DNA from: Planctomycetota bacterium
GTDB lineage: Bacteria > Planctomycetota > Planctomycetia > Pirellulales > Pirellulaceae
DNA: 9,549 nucleotides
Assembly: GCA_026692885.1 (NCBI GenBank)
Contig: JAPLNJ010000882.1
Span: forward strand, 1-9,549
Direction: 5' to 3'
Shown here: piece after piece, positions 1 through 6,082 of the stretch
Layout of the letters: each line of letters begins with the position of its first letter
How positions within the stretch are numbered: the stretch's first letter is position 1
Made by a program: the position numbers and the translations under genes
Notes under the pieces: model-generated
What the model was told of the DNA's origin: nothing
Databases searched by the model: none
Seen by the model: the letters and a program-made list of their open reading frames with translations, nothing else

Positions 1-133
1 GGACTCGCTCGCCCAGGACGATGGTCAGGTCGCGCACTGCGACATCCACGGCGCCGGTGACTGGTGCGGCGGGTTCCGCACCTGCAGCAGAAGCCGGATT
101 CGGCTTGGGGTGATCTTCGAGTGGACTGGGCAT
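1..133 (-). CDS. ABC transporter ATP-binding protein, N-terminal fragment (cut by window edge)
   Basis: The gene begins with ATG at 133-131 and runs off the left edge, giving 44 residues. The first ~28 residues are rich in Pro and Ala and look like a disordered extension. They are followed by VDVAVRDLTIVLGERV, which resembles the first beta strands of an ABC ATPase before the Walker A motif, as in MlaF-type (lipid/organic-solvent transport) or other importer ATPases. The Walker A, signature and Walker B regions would lie outside the window, so the family call rests on this short stretch only. No good Shine-Dalgarno sequence is visible before the ATG (AACACCT), so the true start could lie a little downstream. 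It lies on the same strand as the membrane protein gene upstream, separated by 134 bp that hold a long hairpin. A different ATPase subfamily is quite possible. Confidence 0.55.
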   Translation of the reverse strand, partial: MPSPLEDHPKPNPASAAGAEPAAPVTGAVDVAVRDLTIVLGERV

Positions 134-175
134 AGGTGTTAGCGGCTGTCAAAGAACAAATTCGTCGATTGTGTG

Positions 176-233
176 TAGGACGGATTGGTACTGCGGCCCC
201 GAGTTTCGGGGTGGCAGTGCCAATCCGTCCCAC
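176..233. repeat. Long near-perfect hairpin (inverted repeat) between two minus-strand genes
   Basis: Bases 178-202 pair with 206-230 around a 3-base loop (203-205). Walking inward, the pairs are continuous except for one mismatch (195/213) and two G-T pairs (189/219, 196/212). The outer arm GGACGGATTGG matches CCAATCCGTCC, and two more pairs (175-176 with 232-233) follow beyond one mismatch. On the plus-strand RNA the two odd pairs are G-U wobbles; on the minus-strand RNA they are A-C mismatches. There is no T-run on either side, so it is not a standard intrinsic terminator. It sits between the stop of the membrane protein gene (268) and the start of the ABC ATPase gene (133). It could be a REP- or MITE-like dispersed element, or an mRNA processing or stability structure. 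No second copy was seen in this window. Confidence 0.85.
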
Positions 234-267
234 CAGCGTCTCGCTCGGTAATCGCCTGACCACCGCG

Positions 268-1557
268 TCATGGAGCAGGCATGAACGGGTTCAGGCCAGT
301 GGCCGTTCCGCGTGGGACGCGGAGGGTCAGTTGCCCCCCAGTGGCTCGCGAGACGGTGCAGGCACTGGCATCCAGGACTAACCAATGGCGGTCTTTTTGC
401 AGGATCTGATTCCGCAAGACGTGGGCGAATTCGGGCGAGATACCCTGCTGGGGCGACCCCAGCAACAACTCGCCGATCCGGACCACAGCTGGCTCCAACC
501 GCTCGGCACTCAGCCGCAGCGCCTGCTGGGCGCGCGGCCCGCGCCAGTGTTTTTCCAGCACCGCCTTCAGCCGCGGGTTCTGCAGCACGACCTCGGTGGC
601 GAGCTCCTCGACCACGCGTTTCACTTCCGCGTCCTCGGTGAGTTGGGTGAGTGCGGTGCGCACCTTTTCGTGCACCTGGGGGTGGCGGGCGACCTCCAGG
701 ACGATCTGCTGCTCGACCCGCAGGAAATCTTCGGCGTGTTGTTGCAGGACCGGTTCCACGTCCCGTTCGACAAAACGCTGCCACTCCTGCCGGGCCAAGT
801 TCTTTTCCGGCAGCGGCGATTGGTCGTACAGGTACCGCCAGCCGAATCGCCACAACGAGGCCCGCTGCCACAGCTCACGACCGATGTCCTGCACCAGGGG
901 TTCGGTGTGTTTGCGGACGATGGGCCAAACCTCGGCCCGCATCAGCGGCAGGAGTTCCCGCTCGATGACCTCACGCTGGTACTTGTCGCTCAACCGTTCC
1001 AGTTGCGGGCGCCGGCGAGCCAGCGCCGGCGGCAGATCCTGCTCGACCACCAGCAGCAGATCCCGCAGGCTGTCCTCCGCGATCGGCTTCAGCAAGTGCA
1101 GTAGTTCTTCGCGGTTTTGCGACAACACAGCGTGCAACTCGGCCACGATCTGTCGGCGTTTGGCCTCGGACAACATCGTCTGCAAGACCCACTGAATCGA
1201 GTCCGGCGTCTGGTAGTAAGTCAACTTGGCCGCTGTGTCGACCGGCGGGGCCGAGGAGTAGAACACGCCACGGCCGGTCATGCCGGTAGGCGCCGCCGTG
1301 ACCGCGACGATTTCGCCGACCTGACGCACGGCGGGGCCCGGCTCGACGACAAAGATCGGATCACCGATCCAGGCCGAACAGTCTTCGACGAACTGCAATT
1401 TCGCCTCGCGGCGGTGCCCGATGGCGTAGCGGCACAACTCGGCGGAAACCGCGGGCTGCAACGCCGACTGGGGACCGCGCCCGGTGAGCCACCAACCCAG
1501 CAACCCACCGGCCGCGATCCAACACGCAACTCCTGCCGTGATGCGAAGACGTCTCAT
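268..1557 (-). CDS. Membrane-anchored helical protein of unknown function
   Basis: A 429-residue protein that I do not recognise as a named family. It starts with MRRLRITAG and a hydrophobic segment at about residues 8-24, which would act as a membrane anchor or uncleaved signal, putting most of the protein outside the inner membrane. Residues ~60-90 look like a small beta-rich module (IGDPIFV, then VRQVGEIVAV) that faintly recalls the MCE/MlaD fold. Residues ~120-380 are rich in Glu, Arg, Leu and Gln and appear almost entirely helical. The C-terminus (~393-429) again looks beta-like. The start was chosen at 1557 because it lies one base after the stop of the ThuA-like gene (TGA-C-ATG), which implies translational coupling; an upstream in-frame start would only add a basic stretch inside that gene. 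AGGA lies shortly before the ATG. With an ABC ATPase gene following, a role in envelope or lipid transport is possible, but this is inference. Confidence 0.75.
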   Translation of the reverse strand: MRRLRITAGVACWIAAGGLLGWWLTGRGPQSALQPAVSAELCRYAIGHRREAKLQFVEDCSAWIGDPIFVVEPGPAVRQVGEIVAVTAAPTGMTGRGVFYSSAPPVDTAAKLTYYQTPDSIQWVLQTMLSEAKRRQIVAELHAVLSQNREELLHLLKPIAEDSLRDLLLVVEQDLPPALARRRPQLERLSDKYQREVIERELLPLMRAEVWPIVRKHTEPLVQDIGRELWQRASLWRFGWRYLYDQSPLPEKNLARQEWQRFVERDVEPVLQQHAEDFLRVEQQIVLEVARHPQVHEKVRTALTQLTEDAEVKRVVEELATEVVLQNPRLKAVLEKHWRGPRAQQALRLSAERLEPAVVRIGELLLGSPQQGISPEFAHVLRNQILQKDRHWLVLDASACTVSRATGGQLTLRVPRGTATGLNPFMPAP

Positions 1558-1558
1558 G

Positions 1559-2509
1559 TCAGTCCTGCAGGTGGAACTTCTTCTTGATCGCTTCGCGATC
1601 GAAGTTCTTCGGCTGCTCATAATCCTGATTGGCTTCCAGATCCTTCATGGTCGGCTGTTTGTCGACCACGCCCTCGGCCGGGACTTCCACGTGAGCGACC
1701 CAGACGATACCGTTCAGGACCAGCCGGCGGAAGCTCGGCTCCGCCCAATTCCAGTGCGGGTGGCCGCCGGTGAAACCGAAGCCCCGTTGACCGTTGGGCC
1801 GTTCCGAGGCCCAGGCGACAATCTGCGGCTCTTTACGTTCCAGGACCGCCGCGCGCACATCCGGGTTGTTGCTGTGCGGGCCGTCCGGACGTTTTAGGGT
1901 CTCCTCGGGGGGCAGCGCCGCCAGCAAGGACGTTACACCTGCCATTTTGTCGCGAAAACGCATGTGGTAGTACCACTCGTCCTCAATGGCAAACGGCTTG
2001 ACGCCGCGGGTCACCGGGTGCTGGGGAATGGTCTCGAATTTGGCCGTCCAGAACGGATTCACCGACCAGTTGGCTTCGAAGTAGCCGCCGATCCACTTGA
2101 GGAAGTAGTCACCTGGTTCGCCCTTAGGGATTTCGACTCCGTAGTGCAGGCAGGCGATTCCGACGCCCTGCTCGGCCAAGGCATCGATTTCCTTGAGGTG
2201 GTTCATGTAGGGGTGGCCGCCGCCGCCGTCGGAAAAGATCACCACCGCGTCACAGTTCTTGAACACCGACGTATCTTTGGGAAAGCCGTCCTTGACGACG
2301 ACACACTTGACGTTCGGCAAGCTGGTTTGCAGCGATTTGGCCAGCAGCAGACAGCCAGAATAGTGCCCATGCGCGGCGTAGCCGTGACTCTTGGAACCGG
2401 CGATCAACACGATCTTCTTCTTGCCGTCCTCTTCGGCTCTCGCCTGCGATGGCAGCACCCCCAGCAACACCCCTATCCCCAGCGCGACCCCCAACAAAGT
2501 TCTTTGCAT
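1559..2509 (-). CDS. Secreted ThuA-like domain protein
   Basis: A 316-residue protein with a signal peptide at residues 1-25 (hydrophobic core GVALGIGVLLGVLP, likely cleavage after ARA) and one ThuA-like domain over most of the rest. ThuA-like proteins have a class I glutamine-amidotransferase-like flavodoxin fold; they were named from a trehalose utilisation locus and are common in planctomycetes, often near sugar-related dehydrogenases. Visible family features are the opening strand KKIVLIAG (31-38), GIACLHYG (117-124) at the nucleophile-elbow position, GGYF (141-144), HPVTRG (164-169), EDEWYY (176-181) and the late GGHPHWNW (248-255). The biochemical activity is not established for most members, so no substrate is given. 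The start at 2509 is fixed by a strong Shine-Dalgarno GGAGGAG and by the signal peptide; the longer reading frame upstream is not needed. A good promoter lies ~75 bp upstream, and the next gene starts one base after the stop. Confidence 0.88.
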   Translation of the reverse strand: MQRTLLGVALGIGVLLGVLPSQARAEEDGKKKIVLIAGSKSHGYAAHGHYSGCLLLAKSLQTSLPNVKCVVVKDGFPKDTSVFKNCDAVVIFSDGGGGHPYMNHLKEIDALAEQGVGIACLHYGVEIPKGEPGDYFLKWIGGYFEANWSVNPFWTAKFETIPQHPVTRGVKPFAIEDEWYYHMRFRDKMAGVTSLLAALPPEETLKRPDGPHSNNPDVRAAVLERKEPQIVAWASERPNGQRGFGFTGGHPHWNWAEPSFRRLVLNGIVWVAHVEVPAEGVVDKQPTMKDLEANQDYEQPKNFDREAIKKKFHLQD

Positions 2510-2546
2510 CGAAGCTCCTCCTCCAGCAGTCAGTAAGGCCAAGTGA

Positions 2547-2565
2547 CGCGTCCTCCGCGGACGCG
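2547..2565 (-). promoter_or_regulatory. Small hairpin in the leader of the ThuA-like gene
   Basis: CGCGTCC (2547-2553) and GGACGCG (2559-2565) form a perfect 7-bp stem with a 5-base loop. It would lie in the 5' untranslated RNA, about 38 bases before the ATG at 2509 and just downstream of the predicted promoter. There is no T-run, so it is not a terminator. It may only stabilise the transcript. Confidence 0.4.
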
Positions 2566-2584
2566 AGCTTTCAAAACAGCCATC

Positions 2585-2613
2585 ACGATACCGTTCGCGA
2601 TAGTGGGCGTCAA
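2585..2613 (-). promoter_or_regulatory. Predicted sigma70-type promoter for the ThuA-like gene
   Basis: Reading the minus strand, TTGACG (2613-2608) is followed by exactly 17 bp and then TATCGT (2590-2585). The -35 box matches the consensus at five of six positions and the -10 box at four of six, including the important TA and final T. Transcription would start near 2578, giving a leader of about 70 bases before the ATG at 2509. It would drive the ThuA-like gene and the coupled membrane protein gene. Planctomycete promoter consensus is not well defined, so this is a prediction by analogy. Confidence 0.45.
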
Positions 2614-2675
2614 ACTGGGGTGCGGCGTCGAATCTCTTGTCGTTTGATCGGGTTAAGCAGGTGGAGCAGGCCCAC

Positions 2676-3614
2676 TCACGGCTCGATCGCAGACCACGGA
2701 ATGGACTCACCGCCCTGGATGGTGGTCATCGCCTGGACGACTTCCGGGGAGATCCCGTCACGCAGAAAATGGCTCTTGCCATCGGCCGTGACCACATGGG
2801 CGCCGCCCCGGTGCCGGCTGCCGATCTCGAACCCCGGCTTGCCGTTGATCTCGAACCGCATCTGCCGGAAGTCCAGATCCTTGGGGGCGAGCCAACTGAT
2901 GCCGCAGGTGGGCGTTTCGGCCACCAGCAGGGTCTCCGAGTCTCCATCCTTGATGTCCTGAGCTTTGACACAGCGGACGCCGGGGAAGAGCGTACTGTCG
3001 CCCACGACCACGAGGTAGCTGGTTTCGAACTGGGTGCGCGCGTCGGGGTCGGCTGGGCAAGCGTATTCCGTGGGCATCAAGTGGGCCAACCGCATGTTGC
3101 GCGGGCTGTCCCACGATTGGCCGAAGTCGTATTGCTGGTAGACGTGCTGATATCCCAGGTGCGGCAGCAGCAAGACTCGCCAACTGTGCAGCGGTTTGCC
3201 TTTCGCGTCTGCCAGATAGGCCGGCGGGAAACAACCGTATTGCACTTCATAGTCGCGCAGGGCCATGGCGATCCGTTCCAGGTTCTTGGCGGACTGCGTC
3301 TTGCGAGCGTTGTTGCGGGCCGCCGAAACCGCCGGAAAAACGACCATGAACAGGACCACCAGCAGGCAGAACACGGCCAGCAGGCCACCGAGAATCGCGG
3401 TCAGAATGATCAAGACGGACGTGGTCGGGGAGCGGCCGCGAACAGCAGGCGTGAGGGGCGCGAGGCTTGGGCGATTTGGTGAACTGGGAACCGTGGTCGG
3501 AGAGGGCACAGTGATGGTCTTGCCACAGACAACGCACGGGCCGCTTTGTCCCGCATACTCCTCGTAAGCGTCGGTTTGCGTTCCACAATACGGGCAGGCA
3601 AAAGGAATTGTCAT
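2676..3614 (-). CDS. DUF1559 family protein with N-terminal zinc ribbon and one membrane helix
   Basis: A 312-residue planctomycete-type protein. Residues 4-33 hold a zinc-ribbon-like module with two CxxC pairs (C7, C10, C27, C30). A Pro/Ser/Thr-rich linker (~36-63) follows, then a membrane helix (~65-94). The DUF1559 domain starts at ~98 with AARNNARKTQSAKNLERI and the segment leading to YGCFPPAY (126-133), and ends in the usual closing pattern RHRGGAHVVTADGKSHFL (258-275) with a GGE near the end. Many DUF1559 proteins begin with a type IV pilin-like signal; here that is replaced by the zinc ribbon, which would stay in the cytoplasm with the DUF1559 domain outside. The function of the family is unknown; a structural or surface role is often suggested. 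The start at 3614 is chosen because the zinc ribbon begins immediately; the ribosome site is weak. The gene is probably monocistronic, with its own promoter at 3712-3740. Confidence 0.87.
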   Translation of the reverse strand: MTIPFACPYCGTQTDAYEEYAGQSGPCVVCGKTITVPSPTTVPSSPNRPSLAPLTPAVRGRSPTTSVLIILTAILGGLLAVFCLLVVLFMVVFPAVSAARNNARKTQSAKNLERIAMALRDYEVQYGCFPPAYLADAKGKPLHSWRVLLLPHLGYQHVYQQYDFGQSWDSPRNMRLAHLMPTEYACPADPDARTQFETSYLVVVGDSTLFPGVRCVKAQDIKDGDSETLLVAETPTCGISWLAPKDLDFRQMRFEINGKPGFEIGSRHRGGAHVVTADGKSHFLRDGISPEVVQAMTTIQGGESIPWSAIEP

Positions 3615-3711
3615 CGCTCGTCGCACTCTTTTCGGCGAACTGCCGACGAAGAACCGTCGTACTAAGTCCAAACGGACCCACGCCACGAGAAATTCCTGAT
3701 TTCACCCAACC

Positions 3712-3740
3712 AGCCTAGCGCTTGCGGCCCCTGGTGTCAA
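3712..3740 (-). promoter_or_regulatory. Predicted sigma70-type promoter for the DUF1559 gene
   Basis: On the minus strand a perfect TTGACA box (3740-3735) is followed by 17 bp and TAGGCT (3717-3712), which keeps the TA and the final T of a -10 box. Transcription would begin near 3705, leaving a leader of about 90 bases before the ATG at 3614. The spacing and perfect -35 box make this one of the better promoter candidates in the window, although it has not been tested against planctomycete data. Confidence 0.45.
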
Positions 3741-3852
3741 CGACGGGGTTAAGTCCCACTAGCTTGCTTGTCCCTGGTCCTCGTTCGCCTCGCACAAGCC
3801 CTAGTTGATCGGTGTCTACAGTTTTGCCACTCTGTGAAGCTGGACTGAATCC

Positions 3853-3868
3853 GCATAATGTGCATAAT
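3853..3868 (+). promoter_or_regulatory. Tandem GCATAAT repeat, possible -10 region for the small membrane protein gene
   Basis: GCATAAT occurs twice (3853-3859 and 3862-3868) with a 2-base spacer, forming an AT-rich patch in otherwise GC-rich DNA, 66 bases before the ATG at 3934. Either CATAAT could serve as a -10 box, but no good -35 box lies at 16-18 bp. It could also be a short direct-repeat binding site. Weak prediction. Confidence 0.25.
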
Positions 3869-3933
3869 ATTCTCCAAGTTCACACGCGCTCGCTGGTTAG
3901 CAGAGTTCGCTTGGCAGGCAGGCCTGGATTGCG

Positions 3934-4203
3934 ATGCGAGAGTTTTTATCGACGACGACCGCCCAAGCTGTCATCTGGGGGTCGGTACTATTGATACTGT
4001 TGATTGCCGGCGCCTACATTGTGAAGTTTTTCCGGGATCGTGACGCAAAAAGTCAGGTCTCGGCTAGTGAGCTACTGAGCCGGTTTCGGGAACTGCAGGA
4101 TAAGGGGGACCTCAGTCAAGCGGAATTCCGACACATTAAGTCCGCGCTGGGTCCGAGGCTCCGCGCCGAGACCCGATCCAAAGATGCGGACCAAGACGTT
4201 TAG
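3934..4203 (+). CDS. Small single-pass membrane protein with SHOCT-like C-terminus
   Basis: An 89-residue protein. Residues ~11-31 form one membrane helix, followed by the basic turn KFFRDRD, which would place the C-terminus in the cytoplasm. Residues ~45-72 (ASELLSRFRELQDKGDLSQ, then AEFRHIKSAL) fit the pattern of the SHOCT (short C-terminal) helical hairpin: a leucine-rich helix, a KGDLS turn and an EF..IK helix. SHOCT-like tails are found on many small membrane proteins and are thought to aid oligomerisation; no specific function is known. The ATG at 3934 is the first start in this frame and immediately precedes the membrane helix; the ribosome site is weak. It lies 280 bp upstream of clpX on the same strand and might be cotranscribed unless the hairpin at 4212-4231 terminates it. 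Confidence 0.75.
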   Translation: MREFLSTTTAQAVIWGSVLLILLIAGAYIVKFFRDRDAKSQVSASELLSRFRELQDKGDLSQAEFRHIKSALGPRLRAETRSKDADQDV

Positions 4204-4211
4204 CATTGACT

Positions 4212-4231
4212 GCCGCAATTGACCATGCGGC
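4212..4231 (+). terminator. Possible weak terminator hairpin after the small membrane protein gene
   Basis: GCCGCA (4212-4217) and TGCGGC (4226-4231) form a perfect 6-bp stem with an 8-base loop, starting 8 bases after the stop codon. The following bases (TTAGTT) are only partly T-rich, so termination would be inefficient. It may equally be part of the clpX leader or a chance palindrome. Confidence 0.25.
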
Positions 4232-4483
4232 TTAGTTCCAATGGTTTTGCGGATTGCTCCGCGGGAAGAAATCTCTCTGAGCTGGGATGCCCCCAGCATG
4301 CGATATTGGGGAGGAACGAAGCACTTACTGTACAGCTCGACGACAGTGGACAGGGAGGACCCAGTCGCGGCCGGCAACACGGACGCCGGGCGGCTGATTT
4401 CGAGCCACAACTGAGAGTTTTCTCACCGCACGCGGCTCTCGATGATGGAGTGTCGCTGGCGGGCTGCCGAAAAAGGAGTGATC

Positions 4484-5770
4484 ATGCCCACTGGGAAGGA
4501 GATGAGCGGAAATCGAAGGAGCGGGAGCACGACCAAAAAGAACGCCTTCTGTTCGTTCTGCCGGAAGAGCTATCGCGATGTCGGTCCGCTGGTAGAGGGG
4601 CCCGGAGACGTTTACATCTGCGGCGAGTGTATCGACTTGTGTCAGTCGATCCTGGACCAAGAGAAACGTCGCAAGGGTCCGTCCAAGACGCTGTTTGGGG
4701 ATATTCCGGCGCCGCGCGAGATCGTGGCGAAACTGGATCAATACGTGATCGGTCAGCAGTCCACCAAGAGGGTGCTGGCCGTAGCGGTACACAACCACTA
4801 CAAACGTCTGTCGCTGGGCTGGGGCGGCTCGGACGTGGAAATCGAGAAGTCCAACATCCTGCTGACCGGACCGACCGGTTCGGGAAAAACGCTGTTGGCC
4901 CGCACCTTGGCCCGTATCCTGAACGTGCCGTTTGCCATCGGCGATGCCACGACTCTCACCGAAGCCGGCTATGTCGGCGAGGACGTGGAGAATTTGCTGC
5001 TCAAGTTGCTGCATTCCGCAGATTTCGATTTGGAGGCGGCCCAGCGGGGCGTGATCTACATCGACGAGGTCGACAAGATCGGCAAGACGAGCCATAACGT
5101 GTCAATCACCCGGGACGTGTCCGGGGAAGGGGTCCAGCAGGCGCTGCTGAAGATCTTGGAAGGCACCGTCGCGAACGTGCCTCCGCAAGGTGGCCGAAAG
5201 CATCCGGAGCAGCAGTATATCCAGATGGACACAACCAACATCCTGTTCATCTGCGGCGGGACGTTCGTCGGCATCGAGGATATTATCCGCAAACGCTTGG
5301 GCAGGCGGACCATGGGCTTCGGCCAACCTTCCGGCTACAGGACTGAAGCCACGGCCGCCGAAGTTCTGACCCAAGTGACTTCAGAAGACGTGCTGCATTA
5401 CGGTATGATTCCCGAATTCGTGGGGCGTTTGCCGGTGATCTCCGCCCTTACTCCGCTGGATGAGAGCGGCTTGGTCCAGGTGCTGACCGAACCGAAGAAC
5501 GCGCTGATCAAGCAGTACCAAACCCTGTTCGAAATGGAGAACTGCCATTTGGAGTTCACCAAAGGCGCGCTGGGTGCCATCGCGCGGAAGGCGATGCAGA
5601 AAGGCACTGGCGCTCGCGGGTTGCGCTCGATTGTGGAAGAGACCATGCTTGACGTGATGTACGAATTGCCCGACCAGACCGAGGGCACGAAGTATGTGAT
5701 CGACGAGGACGCTATCGAGGGCCGCAAAGAGGTCTTCAAGGTTGCGACCCCGCAGACCAAGAGTGCGTAA
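4484..5770 (+). CDS. clpX: ATP-dependent Clp protease ATP-binding subunit ClpX
   Basis: A 428-residue AAA+ unfoldase that forms a hexamer, unfolds tagged or specific proteins and feeds them to the ClpP peptidase in the cytoplasm. All family landmarks are present: the N-terminal C4 zinc-binding dimerisation domain (C23, C26, C46, C49), Walker A GPTGSGKT (129-136), pore loop GYVGED (162-167), Walker B IYIDEVDK (191-198), the RKH substrate loop (238-240), the ClpP-docking loop with MGF (277-279, IGF in E. coli), the box EFVGRLPV with its arginine finger (311-318) and sensor 2 GARGLR (376-381). The MGF tripeptide means it should still dock to ClpP. The start at 4484 is chosen for the strong AAGGAG six bases upstream; the earlier ATGs at 4442/4445 lack a ribosome site, and the one at 4502 has AAGGAG directly abutting it. 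clpP is not adjacent, unlike the common clpP-clpX order. A strong terminator follows. Confidence 0.97.
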   Translation: MPTGKEMSGNRRSGSTTKKNAFCSFCRKSYRDVGPLVEGPGDVYICGECIDLCQSILDQEKRRKGPSKTLFGDIPAPREIVAKLDQYVIGQQSTKRVLAVAVHNHYKRLSLGWGGSDVEIEKSNILLTGPTGSGKTLLARTLARILNVPFAIGDATTLTEAGYVGEDVENLLLKLLHSADFDLEAAQRGVIYIDEVDKIGKTSHNVSITRDVSGEGVQQALLKILEGTVANVPPQGGRKHPEQQYIQMDTTNILFICGGTFVGIEDIIRKRLGRRTMGFGQPSGYRTEATAAEVLTQVTSEDVLHYGMIPEFVGRLPVISALTPLDESGLVQVLTEPKNALIKQYQTLFEMENCHLEFTKGALGAIARKAMQKGTGARGLRSIVEETMLDVMYELPDQTEGTKYVIDEDAIEGRKEVFKVATPQTKSA

Positions 5771-5801
5771 CGTCGCACGGGAACAGTTGTGACGCGGTAG
5801 G

Positions 5802-5836
5802 AAACCCGGACGCCAACTTTGACGTCCGGGTTTTTT
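5802..5836 (+). terminator. Intrinsic terminator of clpX
   Basis: AAACCCGGACG (5802-5812) pairs perfectly with CGTCCGGGTTT (5823-5833), an 11-bp GC-rich stem with a 10-base loop, running into a six-T tract (5831-5836). It starts 32 bases after the clpX stop. This is a classic Rho-independent terminator and should isolate clpX from the flagellar genes downstream. Confidence 0.92.
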
Positions 5837-5849
5837 CGTAAAGCCGTTC

Positions 5850-5886
5850 CGATCAAGGCGTTCTGGCAGAAAACATGCCTTGATCG
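5850..5886. promoter_or_regulatory. Perfect 10-bp inverted repeat upstream of fliO
   Basis: CGATCAAGGC (5850-5859) and GCCTTGATCG (5877-5886) are exact reverse complements separated by 17 bases. The spacer contains a smaller TTCT-GGC-AGAA palindrome (5861-5871). There is no T-run after it, and a strong terminator lies just upstream, so it is more likely an operator for a dimeric regulator or an RNA structure in the flagellar leader than a terminator. Which one cannot be told from the sequence. Confidence 0.5.
5864..5879 (+). promoter_or_regulatory. Weak sigma54-like -24/-12 element upstream of fliO
   Basis: TGGCAGAAAACATGCC keeps the essential GG-N10-GC spacing of RpoN promoters (GG 5865-5866, GC 5877-5878) and most of TGGCAC and TTGC, with several mismatches. 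Flagellar genes are often RpoN-dependent, which makes the position interesting, but the site overlaps the inverted repeat and the match is modest. A weak sigma70-like alternative (TTGTCA, 17 bp, TATTCC) lies nearer the gene at about 5987-6015. Confidence 0.18.
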
Positions 5887-6082
5887 TAGCACGGATGGCA
5901 AAGCCGGGGCTCGGATGACCATCCAGGAAAGAAACCGAAGGATCCCGTTCCTGCGTCCCCCCGCTCCCTCCGGCCGGGAATTCGTCTTGTCACAAACCGC
6001 TTGTTTGGTTATTCCTACCCCTCACTCTATTCTTCCATGCGTGCGTTTTGATCGACTGGCCGGAAGGGAAGCAGGACGAGAC

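Larger units (their letters stand above)
3615..3933. other. Divergent intergenic region between the DUF1559 gene and the small membrane protein gene
   Basis: No convincing gene is seen in these 319 bases. They hold the leader and predicted promoter of the minus-strand DUF1559 gene, including a small hairpin (TCGGC 3632-3636 with GCCGA 3642-3646) that would lie in its leader shortly before the ATG. On the other side is an AT-rich patch with a tandem GCATAAT repeat (3853-3868) that may belong to the plus-strand promoter. Short reading frames here have no recognisable content. Confidence 0.6.

Noticed and set aside
147..152. TTGACA on the minus strand just before the ABC ATPase start as a promoter
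   Set aside because: It lies only about 14 bases before the ATG and has no fitting -10 box at the right distance, so it would start transcription inside the gene.
385..1104. A 239-codon open frame on the plus strand opposite the unknown membrane protein gene
   Set aside because: It is antisense to a gene with a membrane anchor, coupled start and coherent helical composition. Its own translation has no recognisable features, and long antisense frames are common in GC-rich coding DNA.
1964..2536. A 190-codon open frame on the plus strand opposite the ThuA-like gene
   Set aside because: The minus-strand frame carries clear ThuA motifs and a signal peptide with a strong ribosome site, so this is a shadow.
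2637..3482. A 281-codon open frame on the plus strand opposite the DUF1559 gene
   Set aside because: The opposite strand encodes an unmistakable DUF1559 protein; the plus-strand product is low-complexity with Gln/His/Arg-rich stretches typical of antisense frames.
4328..4335. Palindrome CTGTACAG in the clpX leader as a possible SOS or regulator box
   Set aside because: It is only 8 bp and does not fit the known LexA box layouts; a palindrome of this size is expected by chance.
4219..5097. A 292-codon plus-strand open frame overlapping the clpX leader and the first half of clpX in another frame
   Set aside because: It is Arg/Gly-rich and featureless and overlaps a fully conserved ClpX in the correct frame.
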